NCBI GenBank assembly: GCA_011525625.1
Contig: WYAX01000023.1
Location: 62,001 to 126,000 of the forward strand
Reading direction: 5' to 3'
DNA length: 64,000 bases
DNA from: Nitrospira defluvii
GTDB taxonomy: Bacteria; Nitrospirota; Nitrospiria; Nitrospirales; Nitrospiraceae
A program made the position numbers and the translations under genes. The notes beneath the pieces were generated by a model, which saw nothing but the letters and a program-made list of their open reading frames with translations, did not search any database and had not been told where the DNA came from. Shown one piece after another: positions 9,784 to 19,446 of this stretch; position 1 is the first letter of the stretch, and the number at the start of each line of letters is the position of its first letter.

Positions 9784-10752
9784 TCAGGGCATCCAGAGAT
9801 ACATGAATTGCGGAGACCCGCCTCTCACCACCGACAACAGGTCGAGATTCGCCAGGTTTGCCAGGCTTGGTGCCGGCGCGACCAATCTCGAGTACACATT
9901 GTTCTGGTATTCCCCCGGTCGGCGGTAGGTCACGACTCGGGCTTCGGTCAGGCCGGCCTTCTTTTTCACCAGCTCGATCGCGTCGTCCAGGTAGCCGACT
10001 TCGTCGACCAGGCCGGCGGCTTTGGCCTGTTCGCCCGAATAGATCCGGCCGTCAGCCAGTCTCTTGATCGTCTCGGCGTTCAGATTCGGGCGACCATCTT
10101 GGACGACCTGGAGGAATCGCTGGTAAAAGCCGTCGATGACGCCCTGGAAAATTGCGCGCTCCTCCGGGAGCATCGCCCGGAACGGTGAGCCCATATCCTT
10201 GCGCGGTCCGGAGGTGACGGCGTTCGTCTCTAACCCTACCTTTTCGAGCAGCCCTCTGGCATTGACGGTCAACATGATGACGCCGATGCTGCCGGTGACG
10301 GTCGAGGGATGAGCGAAGACGGTGTCGGTCGCCGCCGCGATATAGTACCCGCCGGAGGCTCCCACATCCATGATCGAGGCGACAATCGGAATCTTCCGAC
10401 TGGTTTTGAAGTGTTTCAATTCGTGATAGATGATATCGGAGGCCGTCACCGTGCCGCCCGGACTGTTGATCCGGAGAACCACCGCCTTGATGCGCTCATC
10501 CTTCGCTGCCTTCTCAAGTTCCTCCTTCACGGTCGCCAGCATGCCCGGCGCGGAATAAAACCCGTCTTTGTTTTCGGAGCTGATCACCCCCGACACATCC
10601 ATCAAGAGGACCTTGTCTTTTCCCGTTCCGCTGACCTTGTGTTCTTCAAGGGCGCCGGGCCCCGGCGGCAGGTTGATCGTCACGCAGGCTGCCTGCATCA
10701 GCGCCAGCGCGAGTACGGCAAGACCGGTCGAAAGCTGCCTAGGACTAACCAT
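9784..10752 (-). CDS. sppA: Signal peptide peptidase SppA, 36-kDa type
   Basis: Serine-lysine protease of the ClpP/crotonase fold that degrades released signal peptides in the envelope. The length of 322 aa fits the short SppA form. A lipobox-like LMQAAC follows the N-terminal hydrophobic segment, so it may be lipid-anchored. The conserved core has [16 protein letters not shown], the nucleophile Ser in [23 protein letters not shown], and the likely general-base Lys in [17 protein letters not shown] lies seven bases before the ATG. Its 5' end overlaps the carA 3' end by 8 bp, indicating translational coupling. Confidence 0.92.
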   Translation of the reverse strand: MVSPRQLSTGLAVLALALMQAACVTINLPPGPGALEEHKVSGTGKDKVLLMDVSGVISSENKDGFYSAPGMLATVKEELEKAAKDERIKAVVLRINSPGGTVTASDIIYHELKHFKTSRKIPIVASIMDVGASGGYYIAAATDTVFAHPSTVTGSIGVIMLTVNARGLLEKVGLETNAVTSGPRKDMGSPFRAMLPEERAIFQGVIDGFYQRFLQVVQDGRPNLNAETIKRLADGRIYSGEQAKAAGLVDEVGYLDDAIELVKKKAGLTEARVVTYRRPGEYQNNVYSRLVAPAPSLANLANLDLLSVVRGGSPQFMYLWMP

Positions 10753-11929
10753 GGTGTGTCTCCATCATTGCGGCAAATTGTTCGAACAGATAGGCGGAGT
10801 CATGAGGACCGGGCGACGCTTCGGGATGATATTGCACCGAAAAGACCGGACGATCCAGGCACACCATGCCTTCGACCGATCCGTCGTTCAAACTCGTATG
10901 GGTGAGTTGCACCCGTCCGAACGGCGTCTCTACGACCGGGAGGCCATCCCCTGCGCTCGGCGCGTCGGCCGGAAACCGCACGGCGAAATTGTGGTTCTGT
11001 GACGTGATTTCCACTTTCCTCGTCCGTAGGTCGATGACCGGATGATTGGCGCCATGATGTCCAAACGTCAGTTTGTAGGTGGACAATCCCAGCGCCAGGC
11101 CGAGCAGTTGATGTCCCAGGCAAATGCCGAAAATCGGCACCCGGCCGATTAACTCGCGCAGGGCCGTCATGGCATAGGGCACCCCTTCGGGATCGCCGGG
11201 ACCGTTGGAGAGGAAGATGCCGTGGGGATTGAGGGCGAGCACCTCGCTTGCCGGGGTCGAGGCCGGTACGACCGTGACCTCGCACCCGACGTCGACCAGA
11301 CGCCGGAGGATGTTCTGCTTCACGCCGAAGTCATAGGCGACGACCCGCCAGGTCTTACGTGTGACCTGTGAGGCGTCAGGTGAGGGCAGCACGATCTTCG
11401 GCGCCCACTGCCCCGTGCCCTCCGACCAGGCATATCGGCGATCGCAGGTGACGGTCGACGCCAGATCGCGCCCGATAATGCTCGGTGCCTGACGGGCCTT
11501 TTCCACCAAGCGGCGCCGGTCCAAGTCGATATGGGAGATCACCCCTTGCTGCGCGCCTCGCTCGCGCAGGTGCCTCGTGAGCGCCCGGGTATCGATGCCC
11601 TCGATGGCGACGATCTTCGCCGTCTCCAAATACGCTTGCAACGTCGCCTTGCCGCGCCAGTTGCTCGCCAGCCGGCTGGATTCCTTGACCACGAACCCTT
11701 CGGCCCAGATTCTCGTCGATTCGACGTCTTCCGGCGTGACGCCGTAGTTGCCGATGTGCGGCGCCGTCATGGTCACGATCTGCCCGCGATACGACGGATC
11801 AGTCAGGACTTCCTGATAGCCGGTCATGGCCGTGTTGAACACGACTTCGCCGCCGGTCTCCCCTTCCGCACCCAAGGCGCGTCCTTCGAAGACGGTTCCA
11901 TCGGCGAGCGCCAGAATCGCTTGTTTCAC
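10745..11929 (-). CDS. carA: Carbamoyl-phosphate synthase small (glutaminase) subunit
   Basis: Hydrolyses glutamine and passes ammonia to CarB. N-terminal CPSase_sm domain ([33 protein letters not shown]), then a class I glutamine amidotransferase domain with nucleophile Cys in [13 protein letters not shown] and catalytic His/Glu in [14 protein letters not shown]. Two in-frame GTG starts lie two codons apart. The second (11929) is better placed, with AAGGAG five bases upstream; the first (11935) overlaps that site. It sits 9 bp after the DUF4149 gene in the pyr block. Confidence 0.96.
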   Translation of the reverse strand: MKQAILALADGTVFEGRALGAEGETGGEVVFNTAMTGYQEVLTDPSYRGQIVTMTAPHIGNYGVTPEDVESTRIWAEGFVVKESSRLASNWRGKATLQAYLETAKIVAIEGIDTRALTRHLRERGAQQGVISHIDLDRRRLVEKARQAPSIIGRDLASTVTCDRRYAWSEGTGQWAPKIVLPSPDASQVTRKTWRVVAYDFGVKQNILRRLVDVGCEVTVVPASTPASEVLALNPHGIFLSNGPGDPEGVPYAMTALRELIGRVPIFGICLGHQLLGLALGLSTYKLTFGHHGANHPVIDLRTRKVEITSQNHNFAVRFPADAPSAGDGLPVVETPFGRVQLTHTSLNDGSVEGMVCLDRPVFSVQYHPEASPGPHDSAYLFEQFAAMMETHHG

Positions 11930-11938
11930 GCTCACTCC

Positions 11939-12442
11939 TTATCGAGGGATCCAGGATCGCACGCGGACGGTCAGCAGCGCGATTCCGAGTCCCACATTCA
12001 CGATGTACAAAACCCGCACCGGTTTATGCAGCTGAAAAAACGCCTCGAATGCCGCTTTCCTCGCTTCGTCTCCTTTGGAGGCAAAGGCCTGGGCCTGTAG
12101 GGCCGCCGCCTGAGGATGCAGCACAAACGTGATCACGCCCGCCGTGAGCAACATGGCGCCGAGCAGGAGCCATTCGGTGCGCGTGATGGATTCCTCTGCC
12201 AGCCCTTGTTGATACAGCCAGGCTCGCCAGAGAATACCCGCGATCAGGATCGCCGCCGCGCCGAGCACGAGCCGGTTGTAGCCGTCAAACGCGCGCGTCA
12301 AAAAGAATCCGCCGGTATCCTGGCCGCCGAACGTGTTGAACACCGCGGGGATTACGGCCGCCACGAGCACCAGGAGCCCGCCGATCCAGACGGCCAGGGC
12401 CAGCAACTCACAGGTGATACAGGCGATCAATCCTTGGCGCAC
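11939..12442 (-). CDS. DUF4149-type integral membrane protein
   Basis: A 167-aa protein with four predicted membrane segments (about residues 5-30, 55-75, 88-108 and 140-160). The first is LLALAVWIGGLLVLVAAVIP; the W-I-G-G pattern and overall layout resemble DUF4149 proteins. The soluble loop between segments 3 and 4 is charged (SKGDEARKAAFEAFFQLHKP). GTG start with AGGGA upstream. It lies between pyrC (12 bp) and carA within the pyrimidine block and is presumably co-transcribed. No function is known to me. Confidence 0.7.
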   Translation of the reverse strand: MRQGLIACITCELLALAVWIGGLLVLVAAVIPAVFNTFGGQDTGGFFLTRAFDGYNRLVLGAAAILIAGILWRAWLYQQGLAEESITRTEWLLLGAMLLTAGVITFVLHPQAAALQAQAFASKGDEARKAAFEAFFQLHKPVRVLYIVNVGLGIALLTVRVRSWIPR

Positions 12443-12454
12443 CGTTGTCGATCC

Positions 12455-13747
12455 CTACGCCTGTCGCCCGGGGCGATCCAGTTCGTAGACCACCCGGCCT
12501 GAGACGATGGTGGTCGTGACGCGCCCCTTGACCTTCCAGCCTGCGAAGGGCGTGTTGCGACTCTTGGAACGAAACCGCGAGGGATCGACATGCCACTCCT
12601 GGTCGGCATCGACGATGGCGACATCCGCCGGTGCGCCGACGGCCAAGGTTCCGGCGTTGAGACTGAACGCCTTGGCGGGTGCGGTCGAGAGTTTGTCCAC
12701 GGCCGATTCCAGCGTGAGCACCCCTTCCTCGACCAGGGCCAGCGTCAGCGGCAAGGCCGTTTCGAGACCGACGATACCGAACGGGGCTTCGGTAAATTCC
12801 TGTTGTTTCTCCTGCGTGGCATGCGGCGCATGGTCGGTGGCAATGACGTCGATCGTGCCGTCGCGTAACCCCTCTTTGATCGCCTGCACGTCCAGGCTCG
12901 TCCTCAACGGGGGATTCATTTTCGCGTGGGTGTTGTAGCCGCGCGTCACTTCTTCCGTCAGGGTGAAATGGTGCGGACAGGCTTCCGCCGTCACCTTGAG
13001 CCCGCGCGCTTTGGCTTCGCGCACCATCCGGACCGAACCCGCCGTGCTGATGTGGGCCAGATGCAGCCGCGCTCCGGTCAGCTCTGCGAGCGAGACGTTC
13101 CGCGCAACCATCACGTCTTCCGCCGCTGAGGGAATACCGGGCAGGCCGAGTTCGGTTGAGATGACCCCTTCGTTCATGCAGCCGCCTTCCGACAGATGCA
13201 GATCTTCGCAATGGTCCACGACCGGCACGTCGAATGCGCGGGCATATTCCATCGCCCGCCGCATAACGAGGCTGTTCATCACCGGTTTTCCGTCGTCGGA
13301 GATCGCGACGCATCCGGCTCGGCGCAGGTCGCCGATCTCGGCCAGTTCCTTGCCCTCGGACCGTTTCGTGATGGCGCCGATCGGATACAGGCGGGCCGTG
13401 CCCGCCGCCTTCGCGCGTTCCAACATCAATTCGGTGACTGCCTGGTTGTCGTTGACCGGGTTGGTATTGGGCATCGCGCACACGCTGGTGAAGCCTCCGG
13501 CGACAGCTGCATCCGTGCCCGACTGAATCGTTTCCTTATATTCGAACCCCGGTTCCCGAAAGTGCACATGGAGGTCGACGAAGCCGGGAACGACCAGCCG
13601 GCCGGCGGCAGGAATTACCGTCGCACCGGCTGGGACGGCGAGGTTCGGCCCGACCGCCGCGATGGTGCCGTTGTTGATCAGGACATCCGCGACGCCGTTG
13701 ACGCGTCCGGGATCGATGACATGACCGCCTTGAATCAATAGTGTCAT
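12455..13747 (-). CDS. pyrC: Dihydroorotase, class I
   Basis: Zinc amidohydrolase that cyclises N-carbamoyl-aspartate to dihydroorotate. At 430 aa it fits the long class I type found next to PyrB. Metal-site signatures: FVDLHVHFREPG (two His), carbamylated-Lys region FEYKETIQSG, DHCEDLHL, LHLAHISTAGSV and the catalytic Asp in DVIATDHAPH. It ends with the amidohydrolase C-terminal beta segment (VVYELDRPG). It is 58 bp downstream of pyrB in the same operon. Confidence 0.95.
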   Translation of the reverse strand: MTLLIQGGHVIDPGRVNGVADVLINNGTIAAVGPNLAVPAGATVIPAAGRLVVPGFVDLHVHFREPGFEYKETIQSGTDAAVAGGFTSVCAMPNTNPVNDNQAVTELMLERAKAAGTARLYPIGAITKRSEGKELAEIGDLRRAGCVAISDDGKPVMNSLVMRRAMEYARAFDVPVVDHCEDLHLSEGGCMNEGVISTELGLPGIPSAAEDVMVARNVSLAELTGARLHLAHISTAGSVRMVREAKARGLKVTAEACPHHFTLTEEVTRGYNTHAKMNPPLRTSLDVQAIKEGLRDGTIDVIATDHAPHATQEKQQEFTEAPFGIVGLETALPLTLALVEEGVLTLESAVDKLSTAPAKAFSLNAGTLAVGAPADVAIVDADQEWHVDPSRFRSKSRNTPFAGWKVKGRVTTTIVSGRVVYELDRPGRQA

Positions 13748-13805
13748 TGTTCACTCATGTAATGAAAAGTGTGACTCGAGGTCCTGGCCGCCGACTGAGT
13801 GCGCC

Positions 13806-14726
13806 TCATCCCGCTCCGGACATGAGATACAAAATACCCATTCGCACCGCGACGCCGTTGGCGACTTGATCGAGGATCACGGACGAGAGGCTGTCCGCCA
13901 CGTCCGGAGCGATTTCCACACCCCGATTGATGGGCCCCGGATGCATCACGATCGCGCCGGGCTCGGCCAGTTTCACCCGGTCGCCGGTCAATCCGTATTG
14001 TCGTGCATACTCGCGGATGGTCGGAAACAGGGCCCGACCCTGCCGTTCAAGTTGCAGGCGCAACATCATGATCACATGCACGTCGCGCAATCCCTCGTCG
14101 AGATTATGATAGACCCGCACGCCTAGTTGGCCGATGTGCAGCGGGATCATGGTGGGCGGGCCCACGACCCGCACCTCCGCACCGAGTTTCGTCAGGGCAA
14201 AGATATTGGAGCGGGCCACGCGACTGTGCGCCACGTCCCCCACGATCGCCACGCGAAGGCCGGCGAACCCCATGCCCCGGCCGCGAATCGTATACAGATC
14301 CAACAGCGCTTGGGTCGGATGTTCATGCCACCCGTCTCCGGCATTGATGACCGACGATTTCACGCCCCGCGCCAGCGTCTCGGCCGCGCCTGCGGAGGAA
14401 TGTCGCAGGACGATGATGTCCGCCTGCATCGCTTCGATGTTCCGCGCCGTGTCCAGCAGCGTCTCCCCTTTGACCACGCTGCTGGAGGACGGAGAAAAGT
14501 TGATGACATCGGCGCTGAGCCGTTTGGCGGCGAGCTCAAACGAGGTTCTGGTTCTCGTGCTCGGCTCGAAAAACAGATTGACCACCGTCTTGCCGCGCAG
14601 CGCCGGCACCTTCTTGATTTCCCTCCCCGACACTTCCTTGAACGAATCCGCAGTCTCCAGGATCAAGGAGATATCGTCCGCCGACAACTGGGTCAGGCTG
14701 AGCAGGTCTTTCCGTTTGAGCCCCAC
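13806..14726 (-). CDS. pyrB: Aspartate carbamoyltransferase catalytic subunit
   Basis: Condenses carbamoyl phosphate and aspartate to N-carbamoyl-aspartate. The 306-aa length is typical. Carbamoyl-phosphate binding motif [19 protein letters not shown], then [24 protein letters not shown], and [16 protein letters not shown]; the aspartate domain has [16 protein letters not shown] and [15 protein letters not shown] start with GGAG eight bases upstream. It follows pyrR by 14 bp. No pyrI regulatory subunit is visible, consistent with regulation through PyrR. Confidence 0.97.
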   Translation of the reverse strand: MGLKRKDLLSLTQLSADDISLILETADSFKEVSGREIKKVPALRGKTVVNLFFEPSTRTRTSFELAAKRLSADVINFSPSSSSVVKGETLLDTARNIEAMQADIIVLRHSSAGAAETLARGVKSSVINAGDGWHEHPTQALLDLYTIRGRGMGFAGLRVAIVGDVAHSRVARSNIFALTKLGAEVRVVGPPTMIPLHIGQLGVRVYHNLDEGLRDVHVIMMLRLQLERQGRALFPTIREYARQYGLTGDRVKLAEPGAIVMHPGPINRGVEIAPDVADSLSSVILDQVANGVAVRMGILYLMSGAG

Positions 14727-14740
14727 GACAATGTCTCCGG

Positions 14741-15406
<666 letters not shown>

Positions 15407-15411
15407 TTACC

Positions 15412-15425
15412 CACCTCACAGGATG
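15412..15425 (-). promoter_or_regulatory. PyrR-binding loop (anti-antiterminator) in the pyr leader
   Basis: The minus strand reads CATCCTGTGAGGTG, about 13 bases after the predicted transcription start. From family knowledge, the PyrR target consensus is ARUCCNGNGAGGYU. All conserved positions match except the outer A-U, which is replaced by a C-G pair. Its 3' half GAGGTG can alternatively pair with CACCTT (15360-15355) of the terminator 5' arm, giving the expected antiterminator. Confidence 0.75.
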
Positions 15426-15443
15426 AGCGTTAAAGGCGAGGCG

Positions 15444-15472
15444 ATCTTAGCGAGTTGCCTCCACTCTGTCAA
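15444..15472 (-). promoter_or_regulatory. Sigma-70 promoter of the pyr operon
   Basis: TTGACA (15472-15467), an exact 17-base spacer and TAAGAT (15449-15444) on the minus strand. The predicted start is near 15437, just ahead of the PyrR-binding loop. Confidence 0.75.
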
Positions 15473-15516
15473 GAATGTCCGGCGGGCGTGGCGACCGTCG
15501 CAGGCGATTCCCTTCA

Positions 15517-15545
15517 TTGACTCCCTGCATGCCATTTGTTAGCTT
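15517..15545 (+). promoter_or_regulatory. Possible promoter of the transketolase gene
   Basis: TTGACT, 17 bases, TAGCTT on the plus strand, divergent from the pyr promoter. The -10 match is weak. The transketolase ATG is about 65 bases after the predicted start. Confidence 0.35.
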
Positions 15546-15616
15546 CGTGCCCTTGAGAGCCGGTCGGTCTCTCCACAGCATCAGAATCATCAGTTCCCAT
15601 CGTGAAAGGATCGCGC

Positions 15617-17503
15617 ATGACTTCCTCGTCTGGTTCCGCTGCAACGCCTGATCTCCTGACCGCCCTGGCCAACAAAGCGACACACCTGCGTATCGAGAGC
15701 GTCAAGGCGACCAGTGAGGCTGGAAGTGGACATCCCTCCAGCTGTTGCTCCGCCGCAGATATTCTCGCGGTGTTGTTTTTTTCGGTGATGCGGTATGACC
15801 CCAAGAATCCGAAGGCCCCCAACAGCGATCGTTTTGTTCTATCGAAAGGTCATGCGGCGCCGCTGTTGTATGCGGCCTGGGCCGAGGCCGGTCTGTTTCC
15901 CACATCCGAATTATTGAAGCTACGGACCTTGGGGTCTGATCTCGAAGGCCATCCGACCCCCCGTCTCTCGTTCGTCGATATGGCGACCGGTTCGTTGGGG
16001 CAGGGGCTGCCGGCCGGGGTGGGGCTCGCCTTTAACGCGAAATCGATCGACAAGACCGACTATCGCACCTATGTGTTGATGGGCGACGGCGAATCCGTTG
16101 AAGGATCGGTGTGGGAAGCGGCGGAAGTCGCCCGACACGCGGCCTTGGACAATCTCTGTGCGATCGTCGATGTGAATCGTCTGGGGCAAAGCGACCCGAC
16201 CATGCTGCAGCACGACATGGAGGCCTACCGCGCTCGATGGAGTGGCTTCGGCTGGAATGCGATCGTCGTGGATGGCCATGACATCGGCGCGCTCCTGGCG
16301 GCGTTCGACGAGGCGGCGCGAACCAAAGGCCGGCCGACGGTGCTGTTGGCCAAGACCTTCAAAGGTCGCGGCATCTCGTTTATGGAGAATCATCCGGAAT
16401 GGCACGGAAAACCGTTGAAGAAGGGCGAAGAAACCCAGAAGGCGTTGGATGAATTGACACGGCAGCTCAAACCCGTGTCTGTAGAGGTACAGATCAAGGC
16501 GCCCACTGCGATCACTGCTGCCGCCCCTGCCAAGGGCTCCATGGCACCCGCGCCCTACAAAATCGGTGACTCCGCCGCGACGCGCGAGGCCTTCGGTGCA
16601 GCGCTCCTGGCCTTGGGGGAAGCCAACTCACAGGTGGTCGCCCTCGATGCGGACGTGAAAAATTCCACCTACAGCGACAAATTCGGAAAGCGATTTCCCG
16701 ATCGATTCCTCGAAAACTTCATCGCCGAACAAAACATGCTGGGCGCGGCGGCCGGAGTGGCGGCTTGTGGGAAAATACCCTTCGTGGCGACCTTCGCTGC
16801 CTTCTTCACCCGGGCCTATGACTTCATTCGCATGGCGGCGATCAGTCGATCGAACATCAAACTCGTCGGCACCCACGTCGGGGTCAGCATCGGCGAGGAC
16901 GGCCCGTCTCAGATGGGACTGGAAGATTTGGCCATGATGTCGGCTCAGCCCGGTGTGACCGTGCTGTACCCGTCAGACGCCATGTCGATGTATAAACTGG
17001 TAGAATCGGCTGGGAGCCATAAGGGGATGGTCTATCTCCGTGCAGGCCGGCCGAAGACGCCGGTGATCTACGGCGCGGAGGAGACATTCCGGATCGGCGG
17101 ATCTAAAATCCTTCGGCAGAGTGCGGCCGATCGGTTGACGATTGTTGCGGCGGGTGTCACGCTCTTTGAGGCGTTGAAAGCCCATGACCAGTTGAAAACG
17201 GCGGGCATCGCGACCCGGGTTGTGGATCTCTACAGCATCGTGCCGGTAGATCAGGCGACCTTGATCGAGTGTGCGCGCGCCACCGGAGGACGATTCCTGA
17301 CCGTCGAAGATCACTATGCGCATGGCGGCCTCGGCGATGCCGTATTGAGCGCCCTGGCTTCGGAGGGCGTGCGGGTCCGCAAGTTGGCTGTCCGTGACAT
17401 TCCGCGCAGCGGCAAACCCGAGGAACTCGTCGATCATTTCGGAATTGGAGTACGCTCGATTGTCGAAGCAGCCAAAGAAATCGCCAACACTGCCACCCGT
17501 TGA
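15617..17503 (+). CDS. tkt: Transketolase
   Basis: Thiamine-diphosphate enzyme that moves two-carbon units between sugar phosphates in the pentose phosphate pathway and carbon fixation cycles. At 628 aa it is a single-chain form. N-half: SGHPSSCCSAADIL, FVLSKGHAAPLLYA, and the ThDP/Mg motif GDGESVEGSVWEAAEVA...N. Pyr domain: EQNMLGAAAGVAACGKIPFV and HVGVSIGEDGPSQMGLEDLA. C-terminal domain from about residue 490. The ATG at 15617 has AAAGGA at the right distance; an upstream GTG at 15602 is less likely. It diverges from the pyr operon and overlaps the likely start region of the Crp/Fnr gene. Confidence 0.95.
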   Translation: MTSSSGSAATPDLLTALANKATHLRIESVKATSEAGSGHPSSCCSAADILAVLFFSVMRYDPKNPKAPNSDRFVLSKGHAAPLLYAAWAEAGLFPTSELLKLRTLGSDLEGHPTPRLSFVDMATGSLGQGLPAGVGLAFNAKSIDKTDYRTYVLMGDGESVEGSVWEAAEVARHAALDNLCAIVDVNRLGQSDPTMLQHDMEAYRARWSGFGWNAIVVDGHDIGALLAAFDEAARTKGRPTVLLAKTFKGRGISFMENHPEWHGKPLKKGEETQKALDELTRQLKPVSVEVQIKAPTAITAAAPAKGSMAPAPYKIGDSAATREAFGAALLALGEANSQVVALDADVKNSTYSDKFGKRFPDRFLENFIAEQNMLGAAAGVAACGKIPFVATFAAFFTRAYDFIRMAAISRSNIKLVGTHVGVSIGEDGPSQMGLEDLAMMSAQPGVTVLYPSDAMSMYKLVESAGSHKGMVYLRAGRPKTPVIYGAEETFRIGGSKILRQSAADRLTIVAAGVTLFEALKAHDQLKTAGIATRVVDLYSIVPVDQATLIECARATGGRFLTVEDHYAHGGLGDAVLSALASEGVRVRKLAVRDIPRSGKPEELVDHFGIGVRSIVEAAKEIANTATR

Positions 17504-18200
17504 ACGGTCCAATCCTGGTGCACCTGCCGGATTGAACCAGATTCCCCTGTTACAGATTCTCAGCGCCCAGGATCGACAAAAGGTCTTGGGCGAAATGACC
17601 GAAACCCGCTACGGCAAGGGCGAGTACATCTTTCGCGAGGGCGATCCGACCGAATACTTCCACATCGTGAAGGAAGGATCGGTGAAGTGCGTCAAATCGT
17701 CGCTCGACGGCAAGGAATGTACGCTGAAGGTGCTCATGCCGGGCGACCTGTTCTGCTGCGACGCCGCGACGTTCGACGGGGCCTATCACCCGGGGACCGC
17801 ACAACCCATGGGCGAGGTCAGCGTGTTGCGCATGAAGAAAGAGGCCTATTTCAAGATGCTCCGCGCCAACCCGGATGCGGCCATGGAGGTGATTCGCTAC
17901 CTCGGCAACCGGCTCAATGAGGCACAGGAAAAGGCCAAAGTCCTCGCGCTCGATCGTGCCGATCAGCGGCTGGCTGCGCTTCTGCTGGATCTGGCCGAAC
18001 GGAGCGGTGTACAGGAATCGAACGGACTCCGCATTACTGTGCGCCTGACGCGACAGGACATGGCCAACATGGTGGGGGTCACCACCGAAACCGCCATCCG
18101 CATCATGGCGCGGTTCAAGAAGGACAGACTGGTCACCGGTACCGCCGCCCGCCTCGTCATTCGAGACCTTCCGAAGCTCAAACTCCTCGCTTCCACGTAA
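17460..18200 (+). CDS. Crp/Fnr family transcriptional regulator
   Basis: Cyclic-nucleotide-binding-fold activator. Order: N-terminal sensor beta-roll (PLLQILSAQDRQKVLGEM, YIFREGDPTEYFHIVKEGSVKCVK, LMPGDLFCCDAATF), long dimer helix (VIRYLGNRLNEAQEK), and C-terminal winged helix with recognition helix in TRQDMANMVGVTTETAIRIMARFK. No FNR-type N-terminal Cys cluster is present, so it is not an Fe-S FNR; a CRP or DNR/NnrR-like sensor is more likely. The start is uncertain: the TTG at 17460 has GGAG nine bases upstream and overlaps the transketolase end by 44 bp. It precedes nirK, whose promoter holds a CRP-spaced palindrome, and so is the prime candidate regulator. Confidence 0.88.
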   Translation: MSKQPKKSPTLPPVERSNPGAPAGLNQIPLLQILSAQDRQKVLGEMTETRYGKGEYIFREGDPTEYFHIVKEGSVKCVKSSLDGKECTLKVLMPGDLFCCDAATFDGAYHPGTAQPMGEVSVLRMKKEAYFKMLRANPDAAMEVIRYLGNRLNEAQEKAKVLALDRADQRLAALLLDLAERSGVQESNGLRITVRLTRQDMANMVGVTTETAIRIMARFKKDRLVTGTAARLVIRDLPKLKLLAST

Positions 18201-18230
18201 TTATTTTCTCCACATCGCTGCAATGCCTTG

Positions 18231-18252
18231 AAACATGATTATTGTCATGTTT
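18231..18252 (+). promoter_or_regulatory. Crp/Fnr-type operator upstream of nirK
   Basis: Perfect inverted repeat AAACATGA-N6-TCATGTTT. The half-site CATGA with N6 spacing follows the CRP layout TGTGA-N6-TCACA. Its centre (18241.5) is exactly 41.5 bases before a start predicted from the -10 element at 18271-18276. Confidence 0.7.
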
Positions 18253-18270
18253 TGTTGGGCTGGCCTCTCG

Positions 18271-18276
18271 TATGGT
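18271..18276 (+). promoter_or_regulatory. -10 element of the nirK promoter
   Basis: TATGGT without a recognisable -35 at 17 bases, as expected for an activator-dependent class II promoter. The predicted transcription start is near 18283. Confidence 0.5.
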
Positions 18277-18290
18277 GCAGGCAGAGGCGG

Positions 18291-18313
18291 AGCATATGAG
18301 CGCGACATATGCT
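18291..18313 (+). repeat. Perfect palindrome in the nirK leader
   Basis: AGCATATG-N7-CATATGCT, an 8-bp perfect inverted repeat about +9 to +31 relative to the predicted nirK start. It could be a second (repressor) operator or an mRNA hairpin. Confidence 0.6.
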
Positions 18314-18372
18314 GATTCGGGAGCATCAGGCTTCCGGCGCTGAGTCAACCGATGGAATCACAGGAGGCGGCG

Positions 18373-19374
18373 ATGTCGACACCCACACGGCACAACAGTC
18401 GAGGCGTTGGTCGGTACAGGATGATCATGTGCCTGAGTGCGGCGATCGGGATGGCGGGGGGGGTAGCTCTTCCCGTTCACGCCAAGACGCACAACATTCA
18501 GATGACGGCGGTCGAGTCCGATATTGTCATCGACGGCGGAGGGGAAACCTATGCCGCCTGGACATTCAACGGACAGATGCCGGGGCCGGTTGTCCGGGTC
18601 ACGGAAGGCGATACGATCAATTTCACATTGACGAACCCCGCCACGAATAAGAATCCGCATGCGATGGACTTTCATGCGGCGGAAATCGATTTCTTGAAAA
18701 ATTACCGGGCGGTGAATGCCGGAGAAACCATCAGCTATACGTTCGTCGCCAAGAAGCCGGGTATCTTCTTTTACCATTGCGGGGCGCCGCCGATGATTCA
18801 ACACGTCGCGCGGGGCATGTTCGGCGCGATCATCGTCGATCCAAAACAGGCCAAGGTCTGGCCGAAAGCCGATCGCGAGTACGTCCTGGTGCAATCGGAG
18901 TACTACAAGAATCCAAACGATGTGCAGGCGATGTTCGATCGCAAGTATGACGGCATGATGTTCAACGGCGGCATCTTCAAGTATCACCCCTTTGTGACCG
19001 GAGGGGGAAAGCTGGATGCCAAACCAGGCGAACGCGTGCGTATCTATTTTGTCAATGCGGGGCCGAACGAGTTTTCCTCGTTCCATCCGATCGGCGAGAT
19101 CTGGGACAACGTGTACGAGAGCGGCAATCCTGCCAATAACCTCAAAGGGGTGCAGACCTATGTCGTGGGCCCTGGCAGTGCGGCCACGTTCGATGTCGTC
19201 GTGGAATCCGCCGGTGCCTACCCGCTGGTGACCCATTCGCTGACCGGTGCATTGCGCGGAGCGATTGCGGTTCTCTTGGCGGGACCGGATGCAAAACCGG
19301 CTCCGTTGATGCCGATGGTGCCCTGGGTACTGCCGGCCTCGAAGACCGAGACCACGCCAGCGCCGGGGCACTGA
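18373..19374 (+). CDS. nirK: Copper-containing nitrite reductase (NO-forming)
   Basis: Periplasmic trimeric enzyme that reduces nitrite to nitric oxide. 333 aa; the ATG at 18373 has a perfect AGGAGG five bases upstream, so the earlier ATG at 18352 is rejected. Signal peptide ending LPVHA. Two cupredoxin domains. Copper ligands are complete: NPHAMDFH gives His96 (type 1), Asp99 and His101 (type 2); FYHCGAPPMIQHVARGM gives His135 (type 2), Cys136, His144 and Met149 (type 1). Domain 2 supplies SSFHP and THSLTG (the second catalytic His and the remaining type 2 ligand). There is a short Pro-rich tail. Transcription is probably driven by the adjacent Crp/Fnr protein. Confidence 0.95.
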   Translation: MSTPTRHNSRGVGRYRMIMCLSAAIGMAGGVALPVHAKTHNIQMTAVESDIVIDGGGETYAAWTFNGQMPGPVVRVTEGDTINFTLTNPATNKNPHAMDFHAAEIDFLKNYRAVNAGETISYTFVAKKPGIFFYHCGAPPMIQHVARGMFGAIIVDPKQAKVWPKADREYVLVQSEYYKNPNDVQAMFDRKYDGMMFNGGIFKYHPFVTGGGKLDAKPGERVRIYFVNAGPNEFSSFHPIGEIWDNVYESGNPANNLKGVQTYVVGPGSAATFDVVVESAGAYPLVTHSLTGALRGAIAVLLAGPDAKPAPLMPMVPWVLPASKTETTPAPGH

Positions 19375-19446
19375 CCGTCGTGGGGGCCGGCCGTCCAGGT
19401 GGACCGCCGGCCCTCCTTGGGAGAGAGCAACCTGTGAGTCATACAG

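Noticed and set aside
18358..19371. Full-length minus-strand frame opposite nirK
   Set aside because: Mirror of nirK codon bias; NirK copper ligands are intact on the plus strand and the antisense translation shows no motif.
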